From Siniperca chuatsi (lineage: Eukaryota > Chordata > Actinopteri > Centrarchiformes > Sinipercidae), in assembly GCF_020085105.1 (NCBI RefSeq), contig NC_058063.1, forward strand, positions 6,544,501 to 6,608,500: a stretch of 64,000 bases of DNA. The letters run 5' to 3'. Each line of letters begins with the position of its first letter. The first letter of the stretch is position 1. Of the stretch, positions 34,610 to 44,133 are shown piece after piece. The translations under genes and the position numbers were made by a program. The notes under the pieces are model-generated. The model saw only the letters and a list, made by a program, of their open reading frames with translations. It was not told the DNA's origin and searched no databases.

Positions 34610-36066
34610 TTATATTGCTAGAAGATTATTATGTCCAGTTTCACTCTCCCTCTGGTTGTCTGAGGGAGCTCGGGTTCTGAGGTTGATCTTTTTGCGGGTG
34701 TTTTGCCCCCTTCCCAAACAGGGCAGAGACCTTTGCAGCTCTAGCCGAGCATCAGGGCACAGGAAGATGTAGAAGAGGGGATCCAGCAGGGTGTTGAGGC
34801 TGGTCAGACCGTAACACAGGCGATAGATGAGGAAAATGGAACGCTCCAATCCACATGGCTCATCAGTCAGCAGCAAGGACACAAATCTGTATCCGCCCAC
34901 AAGGTGATATGGTCCAAACACAACGATGAAGTTGACGGTGATCACGACTAGGATGCCCACGATTTTGTGCCGCTCATGGTCAGAGAGGGAAGGAGATCGT
35001 CTAAGTGTCACCCCAATGTGGGCTGAAGTGTAGCTAAGGGAGGAAGCAGAGTTGCAGATGAGAAATCAACCTGTCAGCCATCAGAATATAAAAAATGGTA
35101 TAATGTCCCCTAAGAACAGGGAAATCTGGTTTCCACTCACAAACAAGGAAAAGTAGCTCAGTAGCTCAGCATCACAAGGATTTCCCTGATGTTTTGTGCA
35201 TTCACTCCATGTTTTCAGTTTTAACCCTCATTTTAGTTTAAGTTGCAATTGGCTCCATAAGTTCTATTGTATTATTTCAACTTGAGGTTGGTAAATAGTC
35301 TGCTTCTCTTTTGCTGTCCCACAAATTTGACCACTTAAATTATTTAGGCATGAAAAAAGTTCTTGTGCATTGGAAAAGGTCAACTCATTTGACCACAGAA
35401 CCTTTGCATGAACAGTTTTGGAGACACAATATTATATGTCGGATACAACACAAATATGCTCACTGGGATCTTGGGGTTAACTCACCCTAATATGGCACAT
35501 GGCAGCAGAAAGCCGAGAGCCACAGTGGTGATCTTGAAGTGGGCGTATCCGGGGCTGACAGGGTACTGCTCCAGACACAGCAGTCTGTCAGAGTCAAACA
35601 CTGATGGCAGCAGCCCACTAAGGCAGAACAGGAAGGTGAGGGTCCAAACTGCCACACTGGACACCGCTGCCACCCTGACAGTCCGCACCCGTCGGCTGCT
35701 CAGCGGGTACACGATGGCCAGGCAGCGGTCCAGCGCTATCAGGCACAGGAACATGACGCTGGCATAGACGTTTACGTAAAACACATACCCCACCAGCTCG
35801 CAGGTTAGCTGGCCATAGGGCCAGCGGTGCGCACCTTGGAGATAAAGGATCCATAGTGGTAGGGTGAGCAGCTGGAGGAGGTCTGACAGCAGGAGGTTGA
35901 GGATGTAGACCAGCTGGCATCCTCCCCCACCTGAGCGGCCCAGGTGGTACAGTCCCCAGAGAGACAGCAGGTTGCTGGGGAGACCCAAAGAGAAGATCAG
36001 GCCATAGATACAGGTCAGGCCAAATGTATCCGTGTTCAAGGGGAGGTTGCAGCTGTCATTGGACAT
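34610..36066 (-). CDS. GPR132/GPR4/GPR65-like class A GPCR
   Basis: Two coding exons, 36066-35486 and 35033-34610, join at phase 2 across a GT/AG intron to 334 residues. The start is the first ATG in the exon (MSNDSC, with an N-linked sequon NDS); a longer frame upstream has no ATG. Motifs: LNLLLSDLL in TM2, Cys89 before TM3, ALDRCLAIVYPL at the end of TM3 (DRC for DRY), FGPYHL in TM6 and DPLFY in TM7. The FYVNVYASVMFL pattern, the FGPYHL and DPxxY motifs and CGLERSIF in the third extracellular loop fit the proton-sensing/lysolipid group (GPR4, GPR65, GPR68, GPR132), best GPR132. A non-coding exon probably ends at 36442 and joins an acceptor at 36085. The gene faces the PTGDR2-like gene tail to tail, about 1.1 kb apart. 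The exact orthologue is uncertain; a P2Y-like or LPA-type receptor is possible. Confidence 0.8.
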
Positions 36067-36442
36067 GTCTCTACTGGTCAAGCACCTGACATGGGAAACT
36101 AGAGGTGACCTTACTCAGACATACTTGCAGGATGATGAGTTGGTATAGAAATACCCATTCATTCACAGCAAGAGCAAGCAAAAGAAAAGTCTCTGTTGTT
36201 ATCAGTTTGATGCATCCACTTGTCATTTGTCCATTGTGTAATATTCATAAATGCATTCTCCTGTGGAAAAGGTCAGGCTCAGATTTCGTGCTGTCAGTCA
36301 ACCAGTCTTCAAAGCATCCAGGATCCATCGGGGGAAACAAACACCTGCAAAGAAGATAGCAAGAACATTCTCAGATGATTTAGTATAAGCAGGTGCATGA
36401 GCAATTAAACCATATAATTCAAACCAAGATTTTTCACTCACC

Positions 36443-36720
36443 TCTCAAGGCGATGAGATCGACTTTGTTCCACAAAAGCGTGCTGCCTGCTTTGCAGCTG
36501 GGTGACCTATACTCAAAAAATGTTGGGAACACGGTGTCTCGACCAAGCCTTGTCTATTCTGTGATCGTTTCCTCCACAGGAAACCCACTTCTTCAGCTTT
36601 AAAGGCAACATCCTGAGGCAGGAGAACGCCTTTCTACCCCAGAACAAAAACATACACTCTCTCTTTCTCTCTGTCTCCGTCTCTCTTACTCAAGTAGTGG
36701 ACAGGATGATTGAGGTGGAC
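36443..36720 (-). promoter_or_regulatory. Probable first exon and promoter area of the GPR132-like gene
   Basis: The donor CTTGAGAG|GTGAGT at 36442/36441 on the minus strand can join the acceptor at 36085. The upstream sequence holds a CT-rich stretch (36658-36690) and no clear TATA. Inferred only. Confidence 0.3.
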
Positions 36721-36937
36721 AGGCACTGAGAGGGGAGAAACTGATGTAGGGTGTCCACTAATATCCTTTAGATTGTCAGTTGCTGGCTACGTGCCATTAA
36801 ACACATTAACTCTTCTGCTATTTTTAAACATGCTTTTCAACACATGAATATTGTTTTTACTATGTAAGTATGCATACTCAAAAAGTAGGTTTCCCCAAGG
36901 TAAACCAACACATTTTTGGGGGCTTTTTTGTGTTTTA

Positions 36938-36975
36938 GGGTTAGGGTTAGGGTTTTGCTGAGGTTAGGATAAGGG
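36938..36975. repeat. Short interstitial TTAGGG-like tract
   Basis: Three imperfect TTAGGG units near 36940-36955, followed by GGTTAGGATAAGGG. Too short to indicate a fused telomere. Confidence 0.6.
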
Positions 36976-37083
36976 TTTGGGTTAGCAATGTAATTATTAT
37001 TGATAAGGTTACATTAGTGTTAGTCTCCAGAGCATGAATGTAAGTCAATGCAATGTCCTCCTAAGTGACAAAAACAAGACTTA

Positions 37084-37107
37084 GTGTGTGTGTGTGTGTG
37101 TGTGTGT
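37084..37107. repeat. (GT)n microsatellite
   Basis: About 12 GT units. Confidence 0.95.
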
Positions 37108-37559
37108 CTGATTTTAAAAGAGTGAGTTGATTGACAATCAAATTAAACAAATTAAAACCACAGAAAGAGAGAGCAGATAAACAGCCCTGTGGAACAAAGC
37201 ACATTTATGGCAGTAAAACAAATGTAGAGCTTAAATAAAATGCAGTTTCACTGAAAACATTTCCCCTGAACTTAAAATGACTTATTTCATTAATACAGTT
37301 TGCAGACAGTGAATGCATGTAATTTACCCAGGGTGAACTTTGTTCAGGCACCACTGGGAGAAAAAAACATACACAATTGAAATTGTTTTGGGGAAGAATG
37401 GGTATGTTGAGACAATGGGTGTTAGGCAATATTTTTACCACAAGGTTTCAAGGGAGGAGGGTCGAATCACTGACTTTGTTTCCTCAAATGTCACCGATCT
37501 CTGATTTATTGAATAATCCAACATTGTAACTAATAAACTGACCAGTCCCCTGAGACATT

Positions 37560-37725
37560 ACTACCACTCTATGCTCTCCAGAGCTCTGTATTAAGGTCTC
37601 CATGCCCCTATGTAGACCACATTGGACATGCAGAGACAGATATCTGCTGTACACTGCATAGACAGCAAATCAACTCCAGGGGGATGTGTCCCTGGAGCTG
37701 AGAGGCAGCATGATAAGTTGTTCCT
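37560..37725 (-). pseudogene. UGT gene relic
   Basis: CCCCTATGTAGACCACATTGG and CTCCAGGGGGATGTGTCCC correspond, in order, to CCCCCTATGTAGACCACGTTGG (about 40224) and TTCCAGGAGGAAAGTGCCG (about 40328) of the intact UGT gene 2 kb away. AGAGCTCTGTATTAAGGTCT likewise matches AGAGGTCTGCATGAAGGCCT. This covers only about 55 codons of the middle of the protein, with gaps relative to the functional copy. It is a remnant of a lost tandem UGT copy in the same orientation. Confidence 0.65.
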
Positions 37726-39473
37726 GCAGCCAGCCGGCTGCACAATGCAAGATGTTTTCTACTGGAAATTTCATCTTATCATGGAATAAGGGAGTAGTAC
37801 ATACTGTTTGCAAATAGAAAGCTGTGTGGAAGCCATTGCCACATGAGCTTCGCCAGCATTGACCACTGGCAATCTGAGGTACTGGGCTATTAGAACCCCA
37901 ATAGGGAACACTGGATTAAACAAGGTCAAAGCTTAAATGCTTAAGCCTGGGCACCACTACAGAGTTCTGCAAAATGAAAATCATACAGGAAGCTGCAGTG
38001 TGAAAAACTGGTAACCTCATTGCTACATCCTTCTGCCTGTCAGAGCACTAGTAAGGAGAAAGAAAAGGTACATTTTTAGCTAAAGTGCTACAGTAAAAGT
38101 GATTATTTCTATTATAATTACTAATTAAAATACTAAAGAGGGACTAGAAGTCTACAATGTTCTTTCTTCTAATATCTACTTGTTCAGTCCTTCGCGAAGC
38201 TGTATTAGAAAAAGGCATGAAGTTGTAAAGCAAATACTGAAGCTCACACTACTGTTGCAATGTAGCATCATCACTACAACTGAGGCCTTCTGTGGGTGGC
38301 TCTGTGGAATAAGGTCTGAATTACAGTATGTGCTCTGGGCATATCGTATATGTTATTATGCAACCAATTATCTTATCTTATCAGCTCTTGCCCTTATCTT
38401 TGCTCTGAATCACCACCACACATTGCCCAATCACTGAACAAAAATGTTCCTTTCCTTTTTATTTTTTTTTTCAATAACTGTGCAGGTAAGATAAAATTCC
38501 AAACCAGCTTGTAAAAACATTTTACCACATCTTCAGCTCTGCTACTGTCTAGTTTCATTTTGAACTACTAAGTACTTTTTCTCCTCAGTGCTTGAGCCCT
38601 CTGCTTGACCTAGTCTAAGGTTCTTTTCCAAAATTTAGCTGCCTACATAAGTGTACACCATGATCTCACATTTGTTTCTGGTTTGCAGCTCTGAAGTGAT
38701 CTCATGATAAGACTGCAGGTCTGTACTGCAGGTCATTATTATGTACATATTATGTTGATGTTATCTTGATATGTTAGCATATACTGTATGTAAGACGAAA
38801 TGTACTGTAATGTAACTACTCAGGAAATATAGCATAACTTTTGTCAGCATTTTTTAAGTGAGAGCCCTGCAGAAGAGAGTAGATATTAAAATATGTTTAG
38901 TAAAAAAATATAATATGTTGTTCCAGTGTTTGACCACCAGTTTATTCTCAGGTCAGAGCACTCTGTTAACACATAGAGGTGAAAAGTTAAGGTAGTTGGT
39001 TTATGCAACATATAACTATGGAAACTAGCTTGTAAAAGAAAATGTTTTCTGACTAGGAAGCTTGAAAAGAGCAGAATATGATTAAGGTTTGAGGATATGA
39101 TATCAATACAGTTCCAGATGATGTATTTTAAAGCATGTAGAACTGTATGACAAGTGAATGCATTCCCTAAAACTGACAAATCTCCCCTGGGGTGGGACGA
39201 TCCTTCACTTGTCTTAGCTATTTCTCCTATGTCTCTGGCAAAAACATGTATGTTACAAGATTGTCTGCATGTAAAACAAACATTTCACAACAATTTACAC
39301 ACTGATTAAGACCTTGATTTTCTGGAAAAGGTTAGAATATGAGGCAGAAATGTTGCTAAACTGCAAATGAGAGTCAGTCGCTGTTAAACTCCACTTATTT
39401 GTGGATTCTTGAGTAGTTTTTCCCCCAGAAAAACACAGGTCAGTCACTAAGCATGAGTCATGTGTTGAATCAT

Positions 39474-41054
39474 TTACTCTGCTTTCATCTTTCTCCTGGA
39501 CCTTCGGCAGCAGAGAAACCTACAGACTATGACTGAAGCCCATACAAAGCCTGCAATGAGGGCCATAATTAAAACAGCCACATCCAGGCAGAAGTAGGAG
39601 TACCAAGGCAGACTAAAACCTGTTGACTGCAGATGGGCTGCACCTTTGTTCCTGATGACATACTCAATCCAAAAGATGGCAGTGTCCATAGGAGACATTG
39701 GCTGATCGTGGTGTAGCTGTGAGAGACGCTGTATATTGTTACGGTATGAGGGAGTCTCCAGGATGTCCTTTAGAGCCTCCAGGAAGTCTTCTTTGGTGAG
39801 TGATTTGGCCTCCACCACCCGAGCTGCTCTGCGCACCTTCAGACGTTGTAGGTTGTCAAACTGGTCAAAGAGGAGGGGCAGGCCCAGAACGGGAACGCCA
39901 TGGTAAATGGCCTCATACATACCATTGGTGCCTCCATGGGCTACAAAAGCACGAGTCTTGGGGTGTCCCAAGAGGTCATTTTGAGGCAACCAGTCCACCA
40001 GCAGGGTGTTGTTCCCCAGGGATGAAGGCTTTTCACCCACTAACCTCCATACCACCTTCTGAGGGAGCTGTGCAAAAGCAGCAGCGATGGCCTCTGTGAC
40101 CTCACGTGGCAGGGCTGACACCAGCGTCCCCAAAGACATGACCACCACTCCATGCTCCCCAGAGGTCTGCATGAAGGCCTCCAGCTCAACAGGGAGGGGA
40201 CGGGCCTTTTTGCACTGGAACCCCCCTATGTAGACCACGTTGGGCATGGTGGGCCGAGGGAACTCAAAGACAAAATCCGTCCTCACCAGCCAGATATCAG
40301 CTTCATGCTCCAAAGACAGCAAGTCAGTTCCAGGAGGAAAGTGCCGCTGGAGCAGATCGGAGTAGGCAGGGTTAATGATAAAGTGCTGTTCAACAATACT
40401 ATAGAGATAATGCAACATATTCTTGGTCCTTTCCAGAAAATCCATCTGATCATTCAGTTCACTTCCTGACACAGGGACATAGGAGGCAGGAGAGGGAGCT
40501 ATGGTAAAATGTACCTCCCCATTATTAATCCAGCGCACATTGAAAACCATCGGTAGCTTGAGGTAACTACCCAGAAGAATCCCTATAGTCAGTGCAGGGT
40601 CCGTTAACATTAAGTCAAACTTGCCATCTTGCAGCTTCTTCATAAAAACAGGGTCATCTAACATTGCAGCAGCTGCTCTAGCAAGGATCTCATGGCCCTT
40701 TGCCAACATGGATGTGATCAAGTGCTGATGGCAGAAGGTGCTTATAAATGTTGGCAACCTGCGGCATTCCATAACATCGAGTAGCATTTTATTGTAGTAG
40801 CTTTTGTCCGACTCATCCTCCAGCATGTGCACATTAATTGAAGTATAAATCGAAGAGTTACTAGGGATGTACCAGCTCTTGGAAGAGTGTAGCACAGTGA
40901 TGTTGTGGCCTCTGGAGTGCAACTCTTTGAGGATCACCTCCATGTTGATCCAGTGGCTACCATCAACTGGCACTACCAGAATCCTGCTGCCACTACAACA
41001 AGTAAGCAACAGGAAGCAAAGTCCTGTCAGGAATACAGGGATCATGCTGGACAT
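39474..41054 (-). CDS. ugt5: UDP-glucuronosyltransferase, UGT5-like
   Basis: One uninterrupted coding exon of 526 residues. The acceptor CTCCCAG|GAAATG places a 5' UTR intron just before the ATG. UGTs transfer glucuronic acid from UDP-glucuronate to lipophilic substrates in the endoplasmic reticulum lumen. A signal peptide covers residues 1-22. The likely catalytic His is 34 (DGSHW) and its partner Asp is 152 (LTDP). The nucleotide-binding signature spans about 355-401: WLPQNDLLGH, FVAHGGTNG, EAIYHGVPVLGLPL and DQFDN. A transmembrane helix lies at about 489-511, and the cytosolic tail ends KMKAE, a KxKxx ER-retrieval signal. Single-exon coding structure is typical of the fish UGT5 family, whereas UGT1 and UGT2 are multi-exon. 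Residue motifs look fully intact. A relic at 37.6 kb shows the locus once held more copies. Substrate cannot be told from sequence. Confidence 0.9.
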   Translation of the reverse strand: MSSMIPVFLTGLCFLLLTCCSGSRILVVPVDGSHWINMEVILKELHSRGHNITVLHSSKSWYIPSNSSIYTSINVHMLEDESDKSYYNKMLLDVMECRRLPTFISTFCHQHLITSMLAKGHEILARAAAAMLDDPVFMKKLQDGKFDLMLTDPALTIGILLGSYLKLPMVFNVRWINNGEVHFTIAPSPASYVPVSGSELNDQMDFLERTKNMLHYLYSIVEQHFIINPAYSDLLQRHFPPGTDLLSLEHEADIWLVRTDFVFEFPRPTMPNVVYIGGFQCKKARPLPVELEAFMQTSGEHGVVVMSLGTLVSALPREVTEAIAAAFAQLPQKVVWRLVGEKPSSLGNNTLLVDWLPQNDLLGHPKTRAFVAHGGTNGMYEAIYHGVPVLGLPLLFDQFDNLQRLKVRRAARVVEAKSLTKEDFLEALKDILETPSYRNNIQRLSQLHHDQPMSPMDTAIFWIEYVIRNKGAAHLQSTGFSLPWYSYFCLDVAVLIMALIAGFVWASVIVCRFLCCRRSRRKMKAE

Positions 41055-41989
41055 TTCCTGGGAGAAACAACAGATAGAAATGATTAGGCTACAGGGAGAA
41101 AGGACGACTGTATGATCATGTCAGTATTTTCAGATTTTTATATTAACATAAGTACCGTAGCTGTTGAGCAACCTCAGCAATGTGTCTCATAATAACGATA
41201 ATTTCAGACTGCTAAATGAGATAACACCCTCAATAACAGTCACGCTTTGAGTCTAAACACTATAATCAGCAGATTTACAATAGTTCTGAACTTTAATTTG
41301 CCTTCGACATGACACATTTATAAAAACAATGAAACTTTATTTATAGAGCACTTATCAAAACAAAGTACAAAGTGCTTCACAACAAGAGAAATAAAATACC
41401 ACAGTGAATGACGAAATATAAAGAAATAAAATACATAAAATACACAAAAGCAATAAAATAAACAGCCAGTTCAGGTAAAATCAGGATATGATTTCAGATA
41501 AAAATGTGTTTTGAGAAGAGACTTAAACAAAGACACTGACTCAGACAACCTAAGTTCTTTAGGCAAGTTGTTCCAGAGCCTCGGGGCCCTGATAGCAAAA
41601 GCTCTGTCCCCCTTAGTTTTCATCCTGGACTCAGGAAAAGACAGGAGACCCCCGCCTGAAGAGCTCAAACTACGTGAAGGTTCATAAGGGATTACAAGGT
41701 CTAAAATATACTCTGGAGCCAGGCCATGAAGACCCTTAAAAGTAATCAACAATATCTTAAAATCAATCCTAAAACAAACAGGGAGCCAATGTAAAGAGGC
41801 TAAAACAGGTGTTATGTGGTCGTACTTCTTGGTCCTGGTTAACAGCCTAGCAGCTGAGTTTTGTACAGTCTGCAGTCGTGTCAAAGTTTTTTGATTAAGA
41901 CAAGTGAACAGGCTGTTACAATAATCAAGGCATGAGAAGATAAAAGCATGTACAACAGTTTCTGCATCACTAAGATTTAAAATAGATCG

Positions 41990-42025
41990 GATTTTTGCAA
42001 TGTTTTACAAAACATTGCAAAAATC
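41990..42025. repeat. Perfect 17-bp inverted repeat with 2-bp loop inside the LINE
   Basis: GATTTTTGCAATGTTTT, then AC, then its exact reverse complement AAAACATTGCAAAAATC. It sits exactly at the junction where the sequence between the YADD motif and the C-terminal block is missing. Confidence 0.9.
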
Positions 42026-42396
42026 ACAGGGAGGTACAACTGTGTATCATCCGCATAACAATGAAAAGAAATACCATGTCTGCGGATTACATCACCCAAA
42101 GGAAGCATGTATAAGGAGAACAGTATTGGTCCCAGAATTGAACCTTGAGGCACACCGTACTTGATATGGGAAAAGGATGACATGAAGTTATTAATTCTGA
42201 CACAGAATTTCCTATTGGACAGATAAGATGAGAACCAGTCTAGTGCAGTGCCAGATATGCCCACCCAGTGCCTCAGTCTATCTAAAAGAATGCCATGATC
42301 ACTTGTGTCAAAGGCAGCACTTAAGTCCAACAGCACAAGAATTGAACACATGCCTGCGTCTGCATTCATTAAAAGGTCATTGGTGACTTTGAGAAG

Positions 42397-42466
42397 GGCG
42401 ACACCACATGTGGAGGGCTGTCTCAGTGCTGCAGCACTGAGACAGCCCTCCACATGTGGTGTCGCC
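42397..42466. repeat. Perfect 70-bp palindrome inside the LINE
   Basis: A 35-base arm (42397-42431, starting GGCGACACCACATG) is followed with no spacer by its exact reverse complement (42432-42466, ending CATGTGGTGTCGCC); the centre is CTGCAG. One arm encodes the expected LINE residues ([10 protein letters not shown] region); the other is an inverted extra copy. Confidence 0.95.
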
Positions 42467-43418
42467 ATCAACACCACATGACGAAAGCGAGATTGGAACT
42501 TTTCAAAGGTATTATTGTTTTCCACAGCAGCAAGAAGCTGCTTAGATACAAGTTTTTTGAGAATCTTCGAAATAAAAGGCAATTTGGAGATTGGGCGATG
42601 TGGGAGGACGAGCGTGGGATCAAGGGTGGGATCAAGCCCAGGTTTTTTTAGGACTGGCTGGACACAAGCTGTTTTAAAGTAATCAGGGACAGCGAGCTGT
42701 TAAAAATAATTTGTAAAAGGGGCACAATACAATCCATTGGTAACATTGGTAATATATTGACCAGTCCAACACTGGCCCAGACGGACCAGTGACTGGTCAA
42801 TCAACTTGCCCTGCATAAATTATGTCAGACCCTGGCCCACTTCTAAATCCTCTGATACTCTTCTTCGTTATAATGTTACATTGTTTGAAGGAACAATAAC
42901 GCAGGGATTGACGCTGTTAATTTAACACATTAGTTAAGGTTTTAAGGACTATGGCTGTCAGTAGTTGTTGTTTATTTTGTTTAAATATACAGAACTGTAA
43001 TTTTATGGATTATTGTTGTTCGGACGATTAAGCTAAGTTAGCTAATACGTGCTAACGTCAGTGTCGTTTTTCCCACACTAACTGGCAACTATACCAAGTG
43101 ATACCAACATCGTTATACTTCTGGACACTTGTTAGAAGCAGGAACCAAACTTCAGACATCTCACACAGAGATAAACAAAACATTCATTTTGGACCCGTCA
43201 ACATTTTTAAAATGATTAATTGAAAATCATAATTTTTTTTTAGGAAAAGTGATACTTTTACTCTGCACCTTTCTAAAAGCTCTGTGGATGTGGATTTTTA
43301 AATAGTTGTTTACATAAAAATGTTATCAATATAACCTTTAATTAAAAAAACAAAAACAAACTGTAACTCTTGAGCGGTGATCGTACAAATACATCTTGGT
43401 CTGGTTATTATTATTATT

Positions 43419-43822
43419 TGTTACGGCCTGTGCCATAGCCTTAGAGTTTCTCTATTGTCTCAGTCTGTTTCTTTCTCTGTGTTGTGGGCTTGGAACTCCC
43501 TCTCTCCACGGGCTCCTGACTCATCACCCAACACACCTGCTCCAAGCCACACACCTGCAACTCATCCACTAATCAAGCGCAGCAGTATTTCAACCCTGGT
43601 CTTCCTTCCACTCATCGCCAGATAGTTGTTGTCAACCGATGTGGTAGTTCATGCCCTCAGTCCCTAGAATATCATTCTAGTTACTTTGCTTGCTTGTGTT
43701 TTGAATTGTACTAAACTTGCTCTTCTTGTGCTCAGAATCACTGCCTGCCTCGCCCAGCAACACTGCCTGCCTCGCCCAGCAACACTGCCTGCCTGCCTGC
43801 CTGTCTGCCTCGCCCAGCAACA

Positions 43823-43854
<32 letters not shown>

Positions 43855-44129
43855 CCCAGCAACTCTGCCTGCCTGTCTGTCTGCCTCGCCCAGCAACTCT
43901 GCCTGCCAGCCTCACTTGGTCTCAGCTACACAGCACACGTACCGCCGGAATTGGACCCCAGCCATACCTCATCCACCCACGGTTCCCCTCTCACCCCTCG
44001 TTCTCTGTCCTCTGGCTCCCTTCCCTCAATCCCATCAGAACTCTGAACTGTACAATAAATCCCCCTTATCTCTAACTCACCTCTTTGTGTCTGAGTCTGC
44101 ATTTGACTCTGCCTTTATGAACTGTAACA
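43419..44129 (+). mobile_element. Probable solo LTR
   Basis: The element starts TGTTACGG and ends CTGTAACA, is flanked by TATT on both sides (43415-43418 and 44130-44133) and has AATAAA near 44054. The composition (CACCTGCTCC, CACACACCTGCAACTCATCC, GTCTGAGTCTGCATTTGAC) fits fish Gypsy-type LTRs. No internal coding part is attached. It contains a small minisatellite. Age not estimable without relatives. Confidence 0.6.
43740..43915. repeat. CTGCCTGCC / CGCCCAGCAAC minisatellite within the solo LTR
   Basis: Variable units built from CTGCC repeats and CTCGCCCAGCAACACTG, seven to eight copies with differing lengths. It causes spurious Cys/Pro-rich open frames. Confidence 0.85.
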
Positions 44130-44133
44130 TATT

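Larger units (their letters stand above)
41330..42730 (-). mobile_element. LINE, CR1/L2 clade, truncated
   Basis: On the minus strand, reverse transcriptase motifs appear in order: NLPFISKIL-like start, [10 protein letters not shown] (motif A), [11 protein letters not shown] (motif B) and [11 protein letters not shown] (motif C, catalytic YADD). They are followed by the C-terminal LDYCNSL, LQTVQNSAARLLTRTKKYDH and LHWLPV block, and a 3' tail near 41330-41410 (CTTTATTTATAGAGCACTT in plus sense). There is no endonuclease. The frame is broken: about 80-100 residues expected after YADD are missing, and the segment before LLKVTNDLL carries a 35-base inverted duplication. Two perfect palindromes mark these two places. 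Dead copy. Confidence 0.85.

Noticed and set aside
36067-36081. Longer N-terminus for the GPR132-like receptor
   Set aside because: It would need a TTG start; the first ATG is at 36066.
36938-36975. TTAGGG repeats as a fused telomere
   Set aside because: Only three units and imperfect; likely chance or repeat-derived.
43686-44075. Plus-strand Cys/Pro-rich open frames
   Set aside because: Product of the CTGCC minisatellite in the solo LTR; no start context or homologue.
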